NCBI RefSeq assembly: GCF_003177035.1
Contig: NZ_CP029488.1
Coordinates: 2,046,001-2,110,000, forward strand
Origin: Salinisphaera sp. LB1
Lineage (GTDB): Bacteria > Pseudomonadota > Gammaproteobacteria > Nevskiales > Salinisphaeraceae
Reading direction: 5' to 3'
DNA: 64,000 nucleotides
Part shown: positions 56,845 through 64,000 of the stretch, in pieces
How the letters are laid out: the number at the start of each line of letters is the position of its first letter
Position numbering within the stretch: position 1 is the first letter of the stretch
Position numbers and translations under genes: made by a program
Notes under the pieces: model-generated
What the model was told of the DNA's origin: nothing
Database searches by the model: none
The model's input: the letters and a program-made list of their open reading frames with translations, nothing else

Positions 56845-57690
56845 ATGGCTTCATCTCGTCGTATGGCACAGCATTCGAGCCGTATCGGCCGCTATCTGCT
56901 GCTGGCGTGCTGGGCGTTTTTCTGCTTGCTGCCGATTGTCTGGCTGGTGACGATCAGCCTGCGTGGGCGCACGGAAACCATGGTCAACCCGCCGATCTAC
57001 TGGCCGCATTTCACACTCGATGCCTGGCGGGACACTTTCGACAACTGGCCGATGTGGGCGTATCTGCGCAACACATTCATTGCCGCTATCGGCAGTGTAT
57101 TGATCGATCTCCTGCTGGCGATCCCGGCGGCTTACAGCCTCGCGCGCTTCCAGTATCGAGGCCGCGATCAGATCGGGTTCTATATCCTGAGTACGCGCAT
57201 GATCGTCCCGGCAGCCGTGGCTCTGCCCATATACATTCTATTCAAGAATTTGCATCTGCTGGACAATCCCGCGGCGCTGATGCTGATCTACGCCGCGATC
57301 AATCTATCCATCGTGACCTGGGTCATTCGCAGCTACATGATCGAGGTGCCGCGCGAGATCGAAGAGGCGGCGCGCGTCGACGGAGCCCGTTCGATCGGCA
57401 TTCTGATGCGGGTCACGCTGCCATTGTCGATCTCCGGTGTGGTCACCGCCTCCATTCTGGCGCTCATATTCGCCGTCAACGAATTCCTGTTCACGCTGCT
57501 GATTTCGTATACAGATCGCGCGCAGACGTTATCGGTGGGCCTGGCCATGTTCACCGGTGGGTCGAAAGGGATCATCTACAACGATATTGCCGTCGTTGCG
57601 CTGGTCACGTTTGTGCCGATGTTCATTCTGACGCTGCTCATCCAGCGCCACCTGTCCCGGGGGCTGACCATGGGCGCATTGAAAAATTAA
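56845..57690 (+). CDS. CUT1 ABC importer permease (MalG/UgpE-like)
   Basis: 281-aa second permease, six helices. Docking loop EEAARVDGARSIGILMRVTL and the C-terminal helix VALVTFVPMFILTLLIQRHL with the terminal RGLTMGALKN are standard for MalG-type subunits. It follows the first permease by 3 nt. The ATPase, binding protein and both permeases therefore form one operon. Confidence 0.92.
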   Translation: MASSRRMAQHSSRIGRYLLLACWAFFCLLPIVWLVTISLRGRTETMVNPPIYWPHFTLDAWRDTFDNWPMWAYLRNTFIAAIGSVLIDLLLAIPAAYSLARFQYRGRDQIGFYILSTRMIVPAAVALPIYILFKNLHLLDNPAALMLIYAAINLSIVTWVIRSYMIEVPREIEEAARVDGARSIGILMRVTLPLSISGVVTASILALIFAVNEFLFTLLISYTDRAQTLSVGLAMFTGGSKGIIYNDIAVVALVTFVPMFILTLLIQRHLSRGLTMGALKN

Positions 57691-57981
57691 GCGCCGTACC
57701 GACCGCCACCGTGCCGCCGTCCATGCCGGCAACGTCCCGTATTTCAGGTTTCTGTCCTTCACATGATCAACAAGAAAACGCGAGGCGATTGCTGAAAAGA
57801 AGTTGACAGGGGAAAATACGGCGAAGATACTTATGATAATTCATATATCAAAAGATAAAACGAATTGGCTGAAAGAATCATCGCGGTCGCCGATCGAGAC
57901 CGAACGATCACGGCGCCATAGTGCGAGCGGCATCATCGGTTCCGACCGGTATATGACCGGTGGGTCTACTGGAGCACCTCA
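57691..57981. promoter_or_regulatory. 291-bp regulatory gap inside the second carbohydrate locus
   Basis: Separates the importer from the catabolic genes on the same strand. Contains a sigma70-like promoter (57803-57831), the AT-rich motif ATATCAAAAGATAAAA (57845-57860) that resembles 52746-52760, and paired ACCGGT hexamers (57945-57961). No terminator hairpin was identified. Confidence 0.6.
57803..57831 (+). promoter_or_regulatory. Candidate promoter of the COG4091-E1-E2 operon
   Basis: TTGACA (57803-57808, 6/6) and GATACT (57826-57831, 4/6) with 17-bp spacing. The following ATATCAAAAGATAAAA motif overlaps the expected start region, a likely operator position. Confidence 0.5.
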
Positions 57982-59298
57982 ATGAGTGACAGCCATAGTC
58001 TTCTGGCTGACCTGGAGCGTCGGGAGCGTGAAGGCAAGCCCGTCACCATCGGCTTGGTCGGCACCGGCGAAATGGGTACGGATATCGTTACCCAGGTGAG
58101 TCTGATGCCCGGCGTTCGTATCGGCGCGATCGTCGAATTGGAGCTGGCCGCGGCACGCAAGGCGATCGCGGTCGCGGGATTGGCCGACGGCGTCGGGCGC
58201 GAAGCCGACGATACGGCCACGGTGCCGAAAATCATTGCCGCCGGTGGCATTGCGCTGACTTCGAATCATCTCGACGTATGCGATTGCGAAGCGATCGATG
58301 TGCTCATCGATGCCACGGGATCGCCGTCATTCGGGGCGCGCCTTGCCATCGACGCGTTCGATCACGGTAAGCATCTGGTTCTCATGAACGTGGAAACCGA
58401 CGTCACCATCGGCCCGCTGTTGCGGCGCCGAGCCGATGAAGCCGGGGTGGTCTATACACTCGGCGCCGGCGATGAACCCAGTGCCACGATGGAGCTGGTG
58501 CGCTTCGTACAGACCCTGGGCTATCCGATCGTCGCGGCGGGCAAGGGGAAGAACAACAAGTTCGATCGATACGCTGTACCTCGGGATTACGAAGAAGAGG
58601 CGGCGCGCCGCAACATGAATCCGCGCATGCTCGTCGAATTCGTCGACGGCTCCAAGACCATGATCGAGATGGCCGCGCTGGCCAATGCCACCGGACTCGT
58701 GCCAGACGTGCCCGGCATGCACGGTGTCGATGCCGGGCTGGCCGAGTTGCCCGGCCTGCTGTGCCCGCGCGAGGACGGCGGTCTGCTGTCGCGCCGGGGC
58801 GTGGTGGATTTCTCGGTCGGCCGCGGCGTGGCGCCCGGCGTGTTCGTGATCGTCGAAACACGCCATCCCCGGATTCGTGAGCGCCTGGAGGATCTGCATG
58901 TGGGCAAGGGCTGGTATCACCTGTTCCATCGGCCCTATCACCTCACCAGCCTCGAAGTGCCGCTGTCGGCGGCCGAAGCCGTGCTCTACCGCAAAGCGGC
59001 CATGCAACCGCTGCCCCGGCGCTACGCCGAAGCCACCGCGGTGGCCAAGCGCGATCTGCAGCCGGGCGAGACGCTGGATGCGATTGGTGGCTACGCCTAC
59101 TTCGGTACGATTCTGTCGGCCGCGGATGCCCGGGAGCACCGCGCGATTCCGCTGGGCCTATGTGAAGGCGCCCGGGTGACGCAGTCGATCAAGGCCGACG
59201 AATATCTGACCTATGCCAACTGCACGCCCGACGCCGATCAGCCGATCGTGCGTCTCCGGCACGAGCAGGACGAACTGCTCGAACCCATCGCGAACTGA
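57982..59298 (+). CDS. COG4091-type NAD(P)-dependent oxidoreductase with SAF domain
   Basis: 438-aa protein resembling homoserine dehydrogenase in its Rossmann half (VTIGLVGTGEMGTDIVTQVS, about residues 20-39; IDATGSPSFGARLAIDA near 110) and carrying a C-terminal SAF-like domain (about 340-430; AVAKRDLQPGETLDAIGG). Such proteins (COG4091) are often misannotated as FlgA. No substrate is established that I know of. Conserved ETDVTIGPLLRRRADEAGVV and GAGDEPSATMELVRF lie between. It is followed within 17 nt by E1 and E2 genes of a TPP-dependent complex, so it probably prepares or reduces an intermediate handled by that complex. Confidence 0.75.
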   Translation: MSDSHSLLADLERREREGKPVTIGLVGTGEMGTDIVTQVSLMPGVRIGAIVELELAAARKAIAVAGLADGVGREADDTATVPKIIAAGGIALTSNHLDVCDCEAIDVLIDATGSPSFGARLAIDAFDHGKHLVLMNVETDVTIGPLLRRRADEAGVVYTLGAGDEPSATMELVRFVQTLGYPIVAAGKGKNNKFDRYAVPRDYEEEAARRNMNPRMLVEFVDGSKTMIEMAALANATGLVPDVPGMHGVDAGLAELPGLLCPREDGGLLSRRGVVDFSVGRGVAPGVFVIVETRHPRIRERLEDLHVGKGWYHLFHRPYHLTSLEVPLSAAEAVLYRKAAMQPLPRRYAEATAVAKRDLQPGETLDAIGGYAYFGTILSAADAREHRAIPLGLCEGARVTQSIKADEYLTYANCTPDADQPIVRLRHEQDELLEPIAN

Positions 59299-59315
59299 CG
59301 GCAGGATTTTTGACC

Positions 59316-60320
59316 ATGGCGACCCGGAATAAAACGTCTGCATCGACGGCCGCATCCACGCTGTCGGATTTGTCCGCCGAGCGTCAGCTCGCGCTGCTGG
59401 AGCAGATGCAGCTGATTCGTGCCTTCGACGAGAAAGTGGACAAGCTGTATGCCAAGGGGGCCATGCACGGGACGGCGCATTTCTGTGTCGGGCAGGAAGC
59501 CTGTGCCGTGGGCACGCTATGTCATCGCCACGATGGCGACGTGATCACCGGCACGCACCGAGGGCACGGTCATGCCATCGCATTCGGTCTGGATCCGTAT
59601 CGGATGGCGGCGGAGCTGTTGGGCAAGGCCACCGGCTACTGCGGCGGCAAGGGCGGCAGCATGCATATCGCCGACGTCCAGGCCGGCATGCTCGGGGCCA
59701 ATGGCATCGTGGGCGGCAGCATGGGCATCGCCTGCGGGGCGGCGTTCGCCTTCAAACAGCGGGCCCAGGATCATGTTGCGGTCTGTTTTTTCGGCGACGG
59801 CGCGGTCCAGGAAGGCATTTTCAACGAAACACTGAATCTGGCTTCGGTGTGGCAACTGCCGGTGCTGTTCGTGTGCGAGAACAATCACTACGCCATGTCG
59901 CTTTCGGCTGAAAAGGCCACCGCCGGCGGCAGTATCGCGAACCGTGCGGCCAGCTACGGCATGCCGGCCGAAGCCGTGGACGGCATGGACCTGGAAGCGG
60001 TGTACACGGCGGGCGCGCGCTTGATGAACGGCTGTCGCGGCGCCGGGCCGGCCCTGATCGAGACCATCACCTATCGCTATCTCGGCCATTCCAAAAGCGA
60101 TGCCAATCGCTATCGCACGCGCGAGGAAATCGCCGAGTGGCGCGCCAACGATCCTATCGAACGCTATATCCGAACGCTGACCGAGCGCGGTCTGCTGGAC
60201 GACGAGCGCAGCCAGGCCCTGGTGGAGGCCGCCGCGGACCAGGTCGAGCAGGCGTTCGGCCGCGCCGAGCGCGATCCCGAGCCCGAGTTGTCGAGCGCGC
60301 TGGAGGATGTCTATGCCTGA
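59316..60320 (+). CDS. TPP-dependent dehydrogenase E1 alpha subunit (AcoA-like)
   Basis: 334-aa alpha subunit of a thiamine-diphosphate 2-oxoacid/acetoin dehydrogenase-type complex. The cofactor motif begins CFFGDGAVQEGIFNETLNL and ends in CENN; other family marks are GTHRGHGHAIAFGLDP and YRYLGHSKSDANRYRT. Start ATG 59316 is preferred (GGA about 9 nt before) to a TTG at 59310. Pyruvate-type E1 alpha and acetoin AcoA cannot be told apart reliably; the compact size and gene context favour an acetoin-like acyl-donor enzyme. Confidence 0.85.
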   Translation: MATRNKTSASTAASTLSDLSAERQLALLEQMQLIRAFDEKVDKLYAKGAMHGTAHFCVGQEACAVGTLCHRHDGDVITGTHRGHGHAIAFGLDPYRMAAELLGKATGYCGGKGGSMHIADVQAGMLGANGIVGGSMGIACGAAFAFKQRAQDHVAVCFFGDGAVQEGIFNETLNLASVWQLPVLFVCENNHYAMSLSAEKATAGGSIANRAASYGMPAEAVDGMDLEAVYTAGARLMNGCRGAGPALIETITYRYLGHSKSDANRYRTREEIAEWRANDPIERYIRTLTERGLLDDERSQALVEAAADQVEQAFGRAERDPEPELSSALEDVYA

Positions 60321-61314
60321 TGATGTCACGTTCCGCGAAGCGATGACGACGGTGCTGCGGGAAACGCTCGCCGCCGACGATGAAGCGTTTCTGCTCGGTG
60401 AGGATGTCGGCGTCTACGGCGGGGCCTTCGGTGTGAGCCGCGGGCTGGTCGAGGAGTTCGGCCCCGAGCGCGTGCTCGACACGCCATTGTCCGAAGCCGG
60501 CTTTACCGGTCTGGCCATAGGCGCGGCGGTCATGGGCATGCGGCCGATCGTCGAGATCCAGTTCTCGGATTTCATCACCCACTGCATGGACCAGTTGGTG
60601 AATCAGGCCGCGAAACTGCGCTACATGTTCGGCGGGGCGGCGTCGGTACCGCTGGTATTGCGTACGCCGGGCGGGGCGGGCACCGGCGCGGCGGCCCAGC
60701 ACAGCCAATCGCTGGAAGCCTGGTTCGTGCACGTGCCCGGTCTGAGGGTGGTGATGCCGTCCACCCCGGCGGATGCGCAGGGGCTGTTCCGCGCCGCCAT
60801 GGCCGATCCCAATCCGGTACTGTTCTATGAACACAAACTGCTCTACAACACCAAGGGCAGCCTGCCGGATCAGCCGGAAACCTATGAAATCGGTCGGGCA
60901 CGCTGTACCCGCGAAGGCGGCGACGTAACCCTGGTCGCCGCGGGCCTGATGCACAACTACGCCCTCGAGGCGGCCGAAACGCTCGCCGGGCAGAACATCG
61001 ACGCCGAGGTGATCAATCTGCTGAGCCTGGCGCCTATGGACAGTGATCGAGTCTGCGAATCGGTGCGCAAGACCGGCCGTCTGGTGGTGGTCGAGGAAGA
61101 TGTCCGCACCGGCGGTTGGGGCGGCGAACTGGTCACGCGAGTCACCGAGGGCCCGGCGTTCTACGCCCTGGACCGGGCGCCCGCGCGCGTGGCCTGCGCG
61201 GATACGCCTATCCCCTACAACAAGCGTCTCGAAGCCTCGATCCGGCCATCGCCGGAGCGCATCGTCGAGGCCGTGACCCAGGTTCTGGCCAACGACCCGG
61301 GACGGTACGTCTGA
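60313..61314 (+). CDS. TPP-dependent dehydrogenase E1 beta subunit (AcoB-like)
   Basis: 333-aa beta subunit pairing with the preceding gene. Transketolase-like marks: LGEDVGVYGGAFGVSRGL, DTPLSEAGFTGLAIGAAVMG, VPLVLRTPGGAGTGAAAQHS and LVVVEEDVRTGGWGGELVT. The start at 60313 is 6 nt after GGAGG (60302-60306); the ATG at 60307 abuts that site and is less likely. Overlaps the alpha gene by 8 nt and the E2 gene by 1 nt. Confidence 0.88.
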   Translation: MPDDVTFREAMTTVLRETLAADDEAFLLGEDVGVYGGAFGVSRGLVEEFGPERVLDTPLSEAGFTGLAIGAAVMGMRPIVEIQFSDFITHCMDQLVNQAAKLRYMFGGAASVPLVLRTPGGAGTGAAAQHSQSLEAWFVHVPGLRVVMPSTPADAQGLFRAAMADPNPVLFYEHKLLYNTKGSLPDQPETYEIGRARCTREGGDVTLVAAGLMHNYALEAAETLAGQNIDAEVINLLSLAPMDSDRVCESVRKTGRLVVVEEDVRTGGWGGELVTRVTEGPAFYALDRAPARVACADTPIPYNKRLEASIRPSPERIVEAVTQVLANDPGRYV

Positions 61315-62573
61315 TGGCCGTGCTGGTCGAAGTGCCGCATATCGGCATGGATCTGGCCGAGGTTACCGTGGTCGAATGGCTGGTGGCCGAGGGCGACCAT
61401 GTCGCTAAGGGCGATCCGATCCTGACGATCGAAACCGACAAGACCAACCACGATCTGGAGGCCGAGGTCGCCGGCATCATCCGCCACTTGCGCGGCAAAG
61501 CGGGCGATGTGATTGCCGTGGGCGAGCCGCTGGCCTGGATCGTGTCGGAAGACGAGCCGGCACCGGCGTTGCCGGATGTGGCGGCCGATAAGGCCGAGCT
61601 GCCCGTATCGGTCGAGGCGCCGGTGTCTGTAGATGCAGACTCGCGCGTCGAGCCGATGGGCGATTCGGACGCCGCCGACCGCGAGCCGGCGCCCGAGTCC
61701 GCACCGAAGAATGGCGGCGCAGCACGTGGTCTGGCCTCGCCGGCTGCACGACGCGAGGCGGCCGCTCAGGGCCTGGATATCCGCGATGTGGCGGGCAGTG
61801 GCCCGAACGGCGTGGTGTACCAGGCGGATGTTCGCGCCCTCGCGGGCCGGCCCGCCGATACGTCGGTTCGCGAGCGCGCATCGGAGGCCTCCGCCGCGGG
61901 CGAAATCGTGGCGCTAAGCCGCGTCCAGCAGCTGACCGGCGACCGCACCCAGCGCAGCTTCCGCGATATCCCGCATTTCTATCTCGAGCGGGAGCTGGAG
62001 ATCGATGCGCTGCTCGACTTGCGCACCGAGCTGGCGGCGAGAATCGAGCACAAGCCGAGCCTCGGTTGCCTGCTCTGTTTTGCCATCGCGCGCACGCTGG
62101 CCGACCACCCCCGGCTCAACGGCCGACTGATCGGCGCCGATCGGCTCGAACTCCAGCATCAGGTTCACCTGGGCGTGGCGGTTGCCGGCAAGGATGGGTT
62201 GCTCGTTCCTGTGATTCGCGATGCTGGCCGGATAGCGTTCAAGACATTCGCTGAACGCTATCGCGGGCTAACCCGGCGGGCCGTGGCTCGTGAGTTGGCT
62301 GGCGACGAGATGACCGGCGGCACGTTCACCGTATCCAATCTCGGCATGTTCGGCATCGACCGTTTCAACGCCATTATCAACGCGCCGCAGTCCGCGATCA
62401 TCGCCTTGGGCCGGCGTCGTACCGTGCCGGAGTGGGCGAATGGCGAATGGAAGCCTAAGATGGTGGTTTCGGCCACGTTGTCGGTCGATCATCGGGTCGC
62501 GGACGGTGTCGACGGCGCGCGTTTTCTGGCCGATCTGGCCGAGCGCAGTCGGCATTGGTCGTTGCTGTTGTAA
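61314..62573 (+). CDS. Lipoyl-dependent E2 acyltransferase (dihydrolipoamide acyltransferase)
   Basis: 419-aa E2 core of the TPP complex. Lipoyl domain at 1-80 with lipoyl Lys43 in TIETDKTNHDLEAEV; E1/E3-binding domain about 140-180 (SPAARREAAAQGLDIRDVAG); catalytic domain from about 200 with the His-Asp motif SVDHRVADGVDGARF near the end. A Glu/Asp/Pro-rich linker lies between the first two domains. No E3 (dihydrolipoamide dehydrogenase) is found nearby, so the general cellular E3 probably serves. The substrate acyl group is unknown; the Val-rich start MAVLVEVPHIGMDL is as in AcoC/BkdB types. Confidence 0.85.
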   Translation: MAVLVEVPHIGMDLAEVTVVEWLVAEGDHVAKGDPILTIETDKTNHDLEAEVAGIIRHLRGKAGDVIAVGEPLAWIVSEDEPAPALPDVAADKAELPVSVEAPVSVDADSRVEPMGDSDAADREPAPESAPKNGGAARGLASPAARREAAAQGLDIRDVAGSGPNGVVYQADVRALAGRPADTSVRERASEASAAGEIVALSRVQQLTGDRTQRSFRDIPHFYLERELEIDALLDLRTELAARIEHKPSLGCLLCFAIARTLADHPRLNGRLIGADRLELQHQVHLGVAVAGKDGLLVPVIRDAGRIAFKTFAERYRGLTRRAVARELAGDEMTGGTFTVSNLGMFGIDRFNAIINAPQSAIIALGRRRTVPEWANGEWKPKMVVSATLSVDHRVADGVDGARFLADLAERSRHWSLLL

Positions 62574-62638
62574 GTGCGGCGGTAGCCCTCGCTGTCATCG
62601 GCAACGGCCCCTAACGCTCGGGCGACGGTTGGCGCGGG

Positions 62639-63616
62639 TTATGTCTCCAGCGCCGAGGCGGCGTTGCCATGCGGCTTCTGCAGCGGCCAGTTGCTCATGA
62701 TCTTGAGCGTGTGCTCGTACGATCGGACGCCGGCCTGAGAGCCCAGGCCGGTGGCGTTGAGGGCCGACGTCGCCTGCGCAAAACGGACCGTGTCCTGGGG
62801 GTCGAGACCGTGGCAGAGGCCGGTAGCAAAACCGGCGTTGAATACATCGCCGCAACCACAGGTGCACACCACCTCGACTCCGAATGGCGGCTGATGGAAG
62901 CTCGTGCCGTCGGCATGGTGATAATAGGCGCCTTCCGCGCCCATCGTCAGCGTCACGCAGCCGACGCCGCGATCCAGGAAAAACGCAGCGATCTCTTTGT
63001 GCTGTTGCTTGCCCGACAGGGCGGCCGCTTCCTCGATCGATGGCAGAAAATAATCCGTGTAGGGCATCAGCCCCTCGATCAGATCCAGATCCTCGGGCCG
63101 GCTCGCAAATACGTCCAGCAGGGTGATGCAGCCGCGACGTTTGGCTTCCTTGAGCAGGGCGACATTCGGCGCACCGTCCATGCGATCCATGAGGCCGACC
63201 CCGCCGAGCAGCAGCACCCGGCAATCCAGGACCTGGTCGCGCATGGCCGCGGTGACTTCGAAATGGGCGGTGGCCCCTTTCATGTGCAGCGCCGGGCGCT
63301 CGCCGTTGGGACGCGTAGTGACGATCGAAGAGGAGGTGCAGACGTCGGGGCAGCGCTGCATGGTGGCGGTATCGACGCCGAAATGCGCCAGTCGCTGAAG
63401 TACCCAGTCGCCCATCAGATCGTTGCCGACCCCACCCACGGCCAGCGTCTTCAAGCCGTAGCGGCTGGCTGCGATGACCGCGCTTCCGGCCGCGCCCGAT
63501 ACGGCCAGGGTGATCTCGTCGATAAAGTAGGTGCCGCCGCCGGGCGGCAACGCCGATACCGGCCGACCCAGGCAATCGAAGGTGATAAACCCCATCGAGG
63601 TCAGGTCATATCGCAT
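62639..63616 (-). CDS. PfkB-family carbohydrate kinase
   Basis: 325-aa ribokinase-like sugar kinase. Family motifs are MGFITFDCLGRPVSALPPGG at the start, GSAVIAASRYGLKTLAVGGVG and the catalytic block CTCGCGDVFNAGFATGLCHG, where GCGD replaces the usual GAGD. Substrate unknown; the neighbours suggest a sugar or sugar acid made or imported by the locus. The start at 63616 follows GAGGAG. It converges with the E2 gene (65 nt between stops) and lies downstream of the SorC regulator on the same strand. Confidence 0.8.
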   Translation of the reverse strand: MRYDLTSMGFITFDCLGRPVSALPPGGGTYFIDEITLAVSGAAGSAVIAASRYGLKTLAVGGVGNDLMGDWVLQRLAHFGVDTATMQRCPDVCTSSSIVTTRPNGERPALHMKGATAHFEVTAAMRDQVLDCRVLLLGGVGLMDRMDGAPNVALLKEAKRRGCITLLDVFASRPEDLDLIEGLMPYTDYFLPSIEEAAALSGKQQHKEIAAFFLDRGVGCVTLTMGAEGAYYHHADGTSFHQPPFGVEVVCTCGCGDVFNAGFATGLCHGLDPQDTVRFAQATSALNATGLGSQAGVRSYEHTLKIMSNWPLQKPHGNAASALET

Positions 63617-63851
63617 GATGGCGTTACTCCTCAGTCGGCACCTCGGGCCTGGGCGCGTCACTTGCGCCCGCGTGAAACGATGCCTGGGTTATTCTTTTGT
63701 TATTTTGTTTATCAATAGTAAATGAAGTTTCTTAGGGCGTGTCAATATGGCGATAATTCCGGCGCGAGTACATGCAGTGAAAACCATGTGGCATCGGTCG
63801 GGTGCGCAACGCGGCCGATGGGTGCCGGCGAAGACTGTGATTCGATGCCTT
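63617..63851. promoter_or_regulatory. Gap between SorC regulator and PfkB kinase genes
   Basis: 235 bp, markedly AT-rich in the middle (63685-63750). It holds the candidate kinase promoter and GTTATT-type direct repeats (63688-63712). No gene seen. Confidence 0.4.
63715..63745 (-). promoter_or_regulatory. Candidate promoter of the PfkB kinase gene
   Basis: On the minus strand, TTGACA (63745-63740) and TACTAT (63720-63715) are 19 bp apart, slightly long. Downstream lies an AT-rich run with repeated AATAAC (complement of GTTATT at 63688 and 63699) that could bind the regulator. Confidence 0.4.
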
Positions 63852-64000
63852 TCACGCCTGGCACAGCAGCTCGGCGGTCGCCTCATCGGTGACCAATACG
63901 TTCGCATATTGTGCCCGCAACACCGCGCTGATGATTTCGGTCTTGGCTTTGCCTCCCGACGCCAGCACCACACGTTCGATATCGCGCAGATCGGCGGGGT
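63852..64000 (-). CDS. SorC-family regulator, C-terminal part (cut by window end)
   Basis: The last 49 residues of a regulator read in from the right edge: the visible end contains VVLASGGKAKTEIISAVL and NVLVTDEATAELL, the closing part of the SorC sugar-binding domain (compare the regulator at 2775, which belongs to the same family). The DNA-binding half lies beyond the window. It is the likely regulator of the importer and catabolic genes in this locus. Confidence 0.75.
   Translation of the reverse strand, partial: PADLRDIERVVLASGGKAKTEIISAVLRAQYANVLVTDEATAELLCQA

Noticed and set aside
61116-61313. E2 gene starting upstream inside the E1 beta gene
   Set aside because: The extension overlaps E1 beta by 200 nt and is Arg/Gly-rich noise; the lipoyl domain begins right after ATG 61314.

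Overview
This window looks like chromosome from a high-GC gammaproteobacterium. The housekeeping blocks speD-holA-proA-nadD-rsfS-rlmH, rng-yhdP-nitrilase-tldD and trpEGDC-osmC-speD have the Pseudomonas-type order, and there is a RegB/RegA-type redox two-component pair. An EctB-type aminotransferase and the general character hint at a halophile such as a Salinisphaera relative, but this genus is only a guess. No rRNA, tRNA or CRISPR was recognised by eye.

Layout. 1-2750: C-terminal part of a RegB-type kinase, its RegA-type regulator, a 31-aa membrane peptide and a TraB-family membrane protein. 2775-13175: a complete-looking tetritol (erythritol/threitol) catabolic locus. It has a divergent SorC/EryD-type regulator, a zinc polyol dehydrogenase, a DUF2291 protein, an RbsABC-type importer, a tetrulose (DhaK-DhaL) kinase, an RpiB-type isomerase and a TIM-like isomerase. 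Together they could take erythritol or threitol to L-erythrulose, L-erythrulose-1-P, D-erythrulose-4-P and D-erythrose-4-P. Promoters and CATATG-centred palindromes lie between the regulator and the dehydrogenase. 13176-20969: a repeat-rich gap, a ribokinase, a DUF429 protein, an EctB/DoeD-type transaminase with a succinate/aspartate-semialdehyde dehydrogenase, a COG4705 membrane protein and an alcohol dehydrogenase. 20970-26464: a tripartite RND efflux system. 26634-30329: a small unknown protein, D-Ala-D-Ala ligase and HtpG, the last with a sigma32-like promoter.

30330-32333: an accessory patch holding the second copy of a 184-bp terminal-inverted-repeat element (the first is at 13521), a ccdAB toxin-antitoxin pair and an exported protein. 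32389-48075: a long minus-strand housekeeping region (coaD, rsmD, tldD, a quinone oxidoreductase, a nitrilase-family amidase, yhdP, rng, rlmH, rsfS, nadD, proA, holA, speD, osmC). 48211-52275: trpC, trpD, trpG, trpE.

52276-64000: after a gap containing an 88-bp MITE-like palindrome, a second carbohydrate locus begins. It has a CUT1-type ABC importer with an unusually large Tat-exported binding protein, a COG4091 (homoserine-dehydrogenase-like, SAF) oxidoreductase, a TPP-dependent E1 alpha/E1 beta and lipoyl E2 complex without E3, a PfkB-family kinase, and the C-terminus of a second SorC regulator at the window edge. I cannot match this combination to a described pathway, and it is the best candidate for new biology here.
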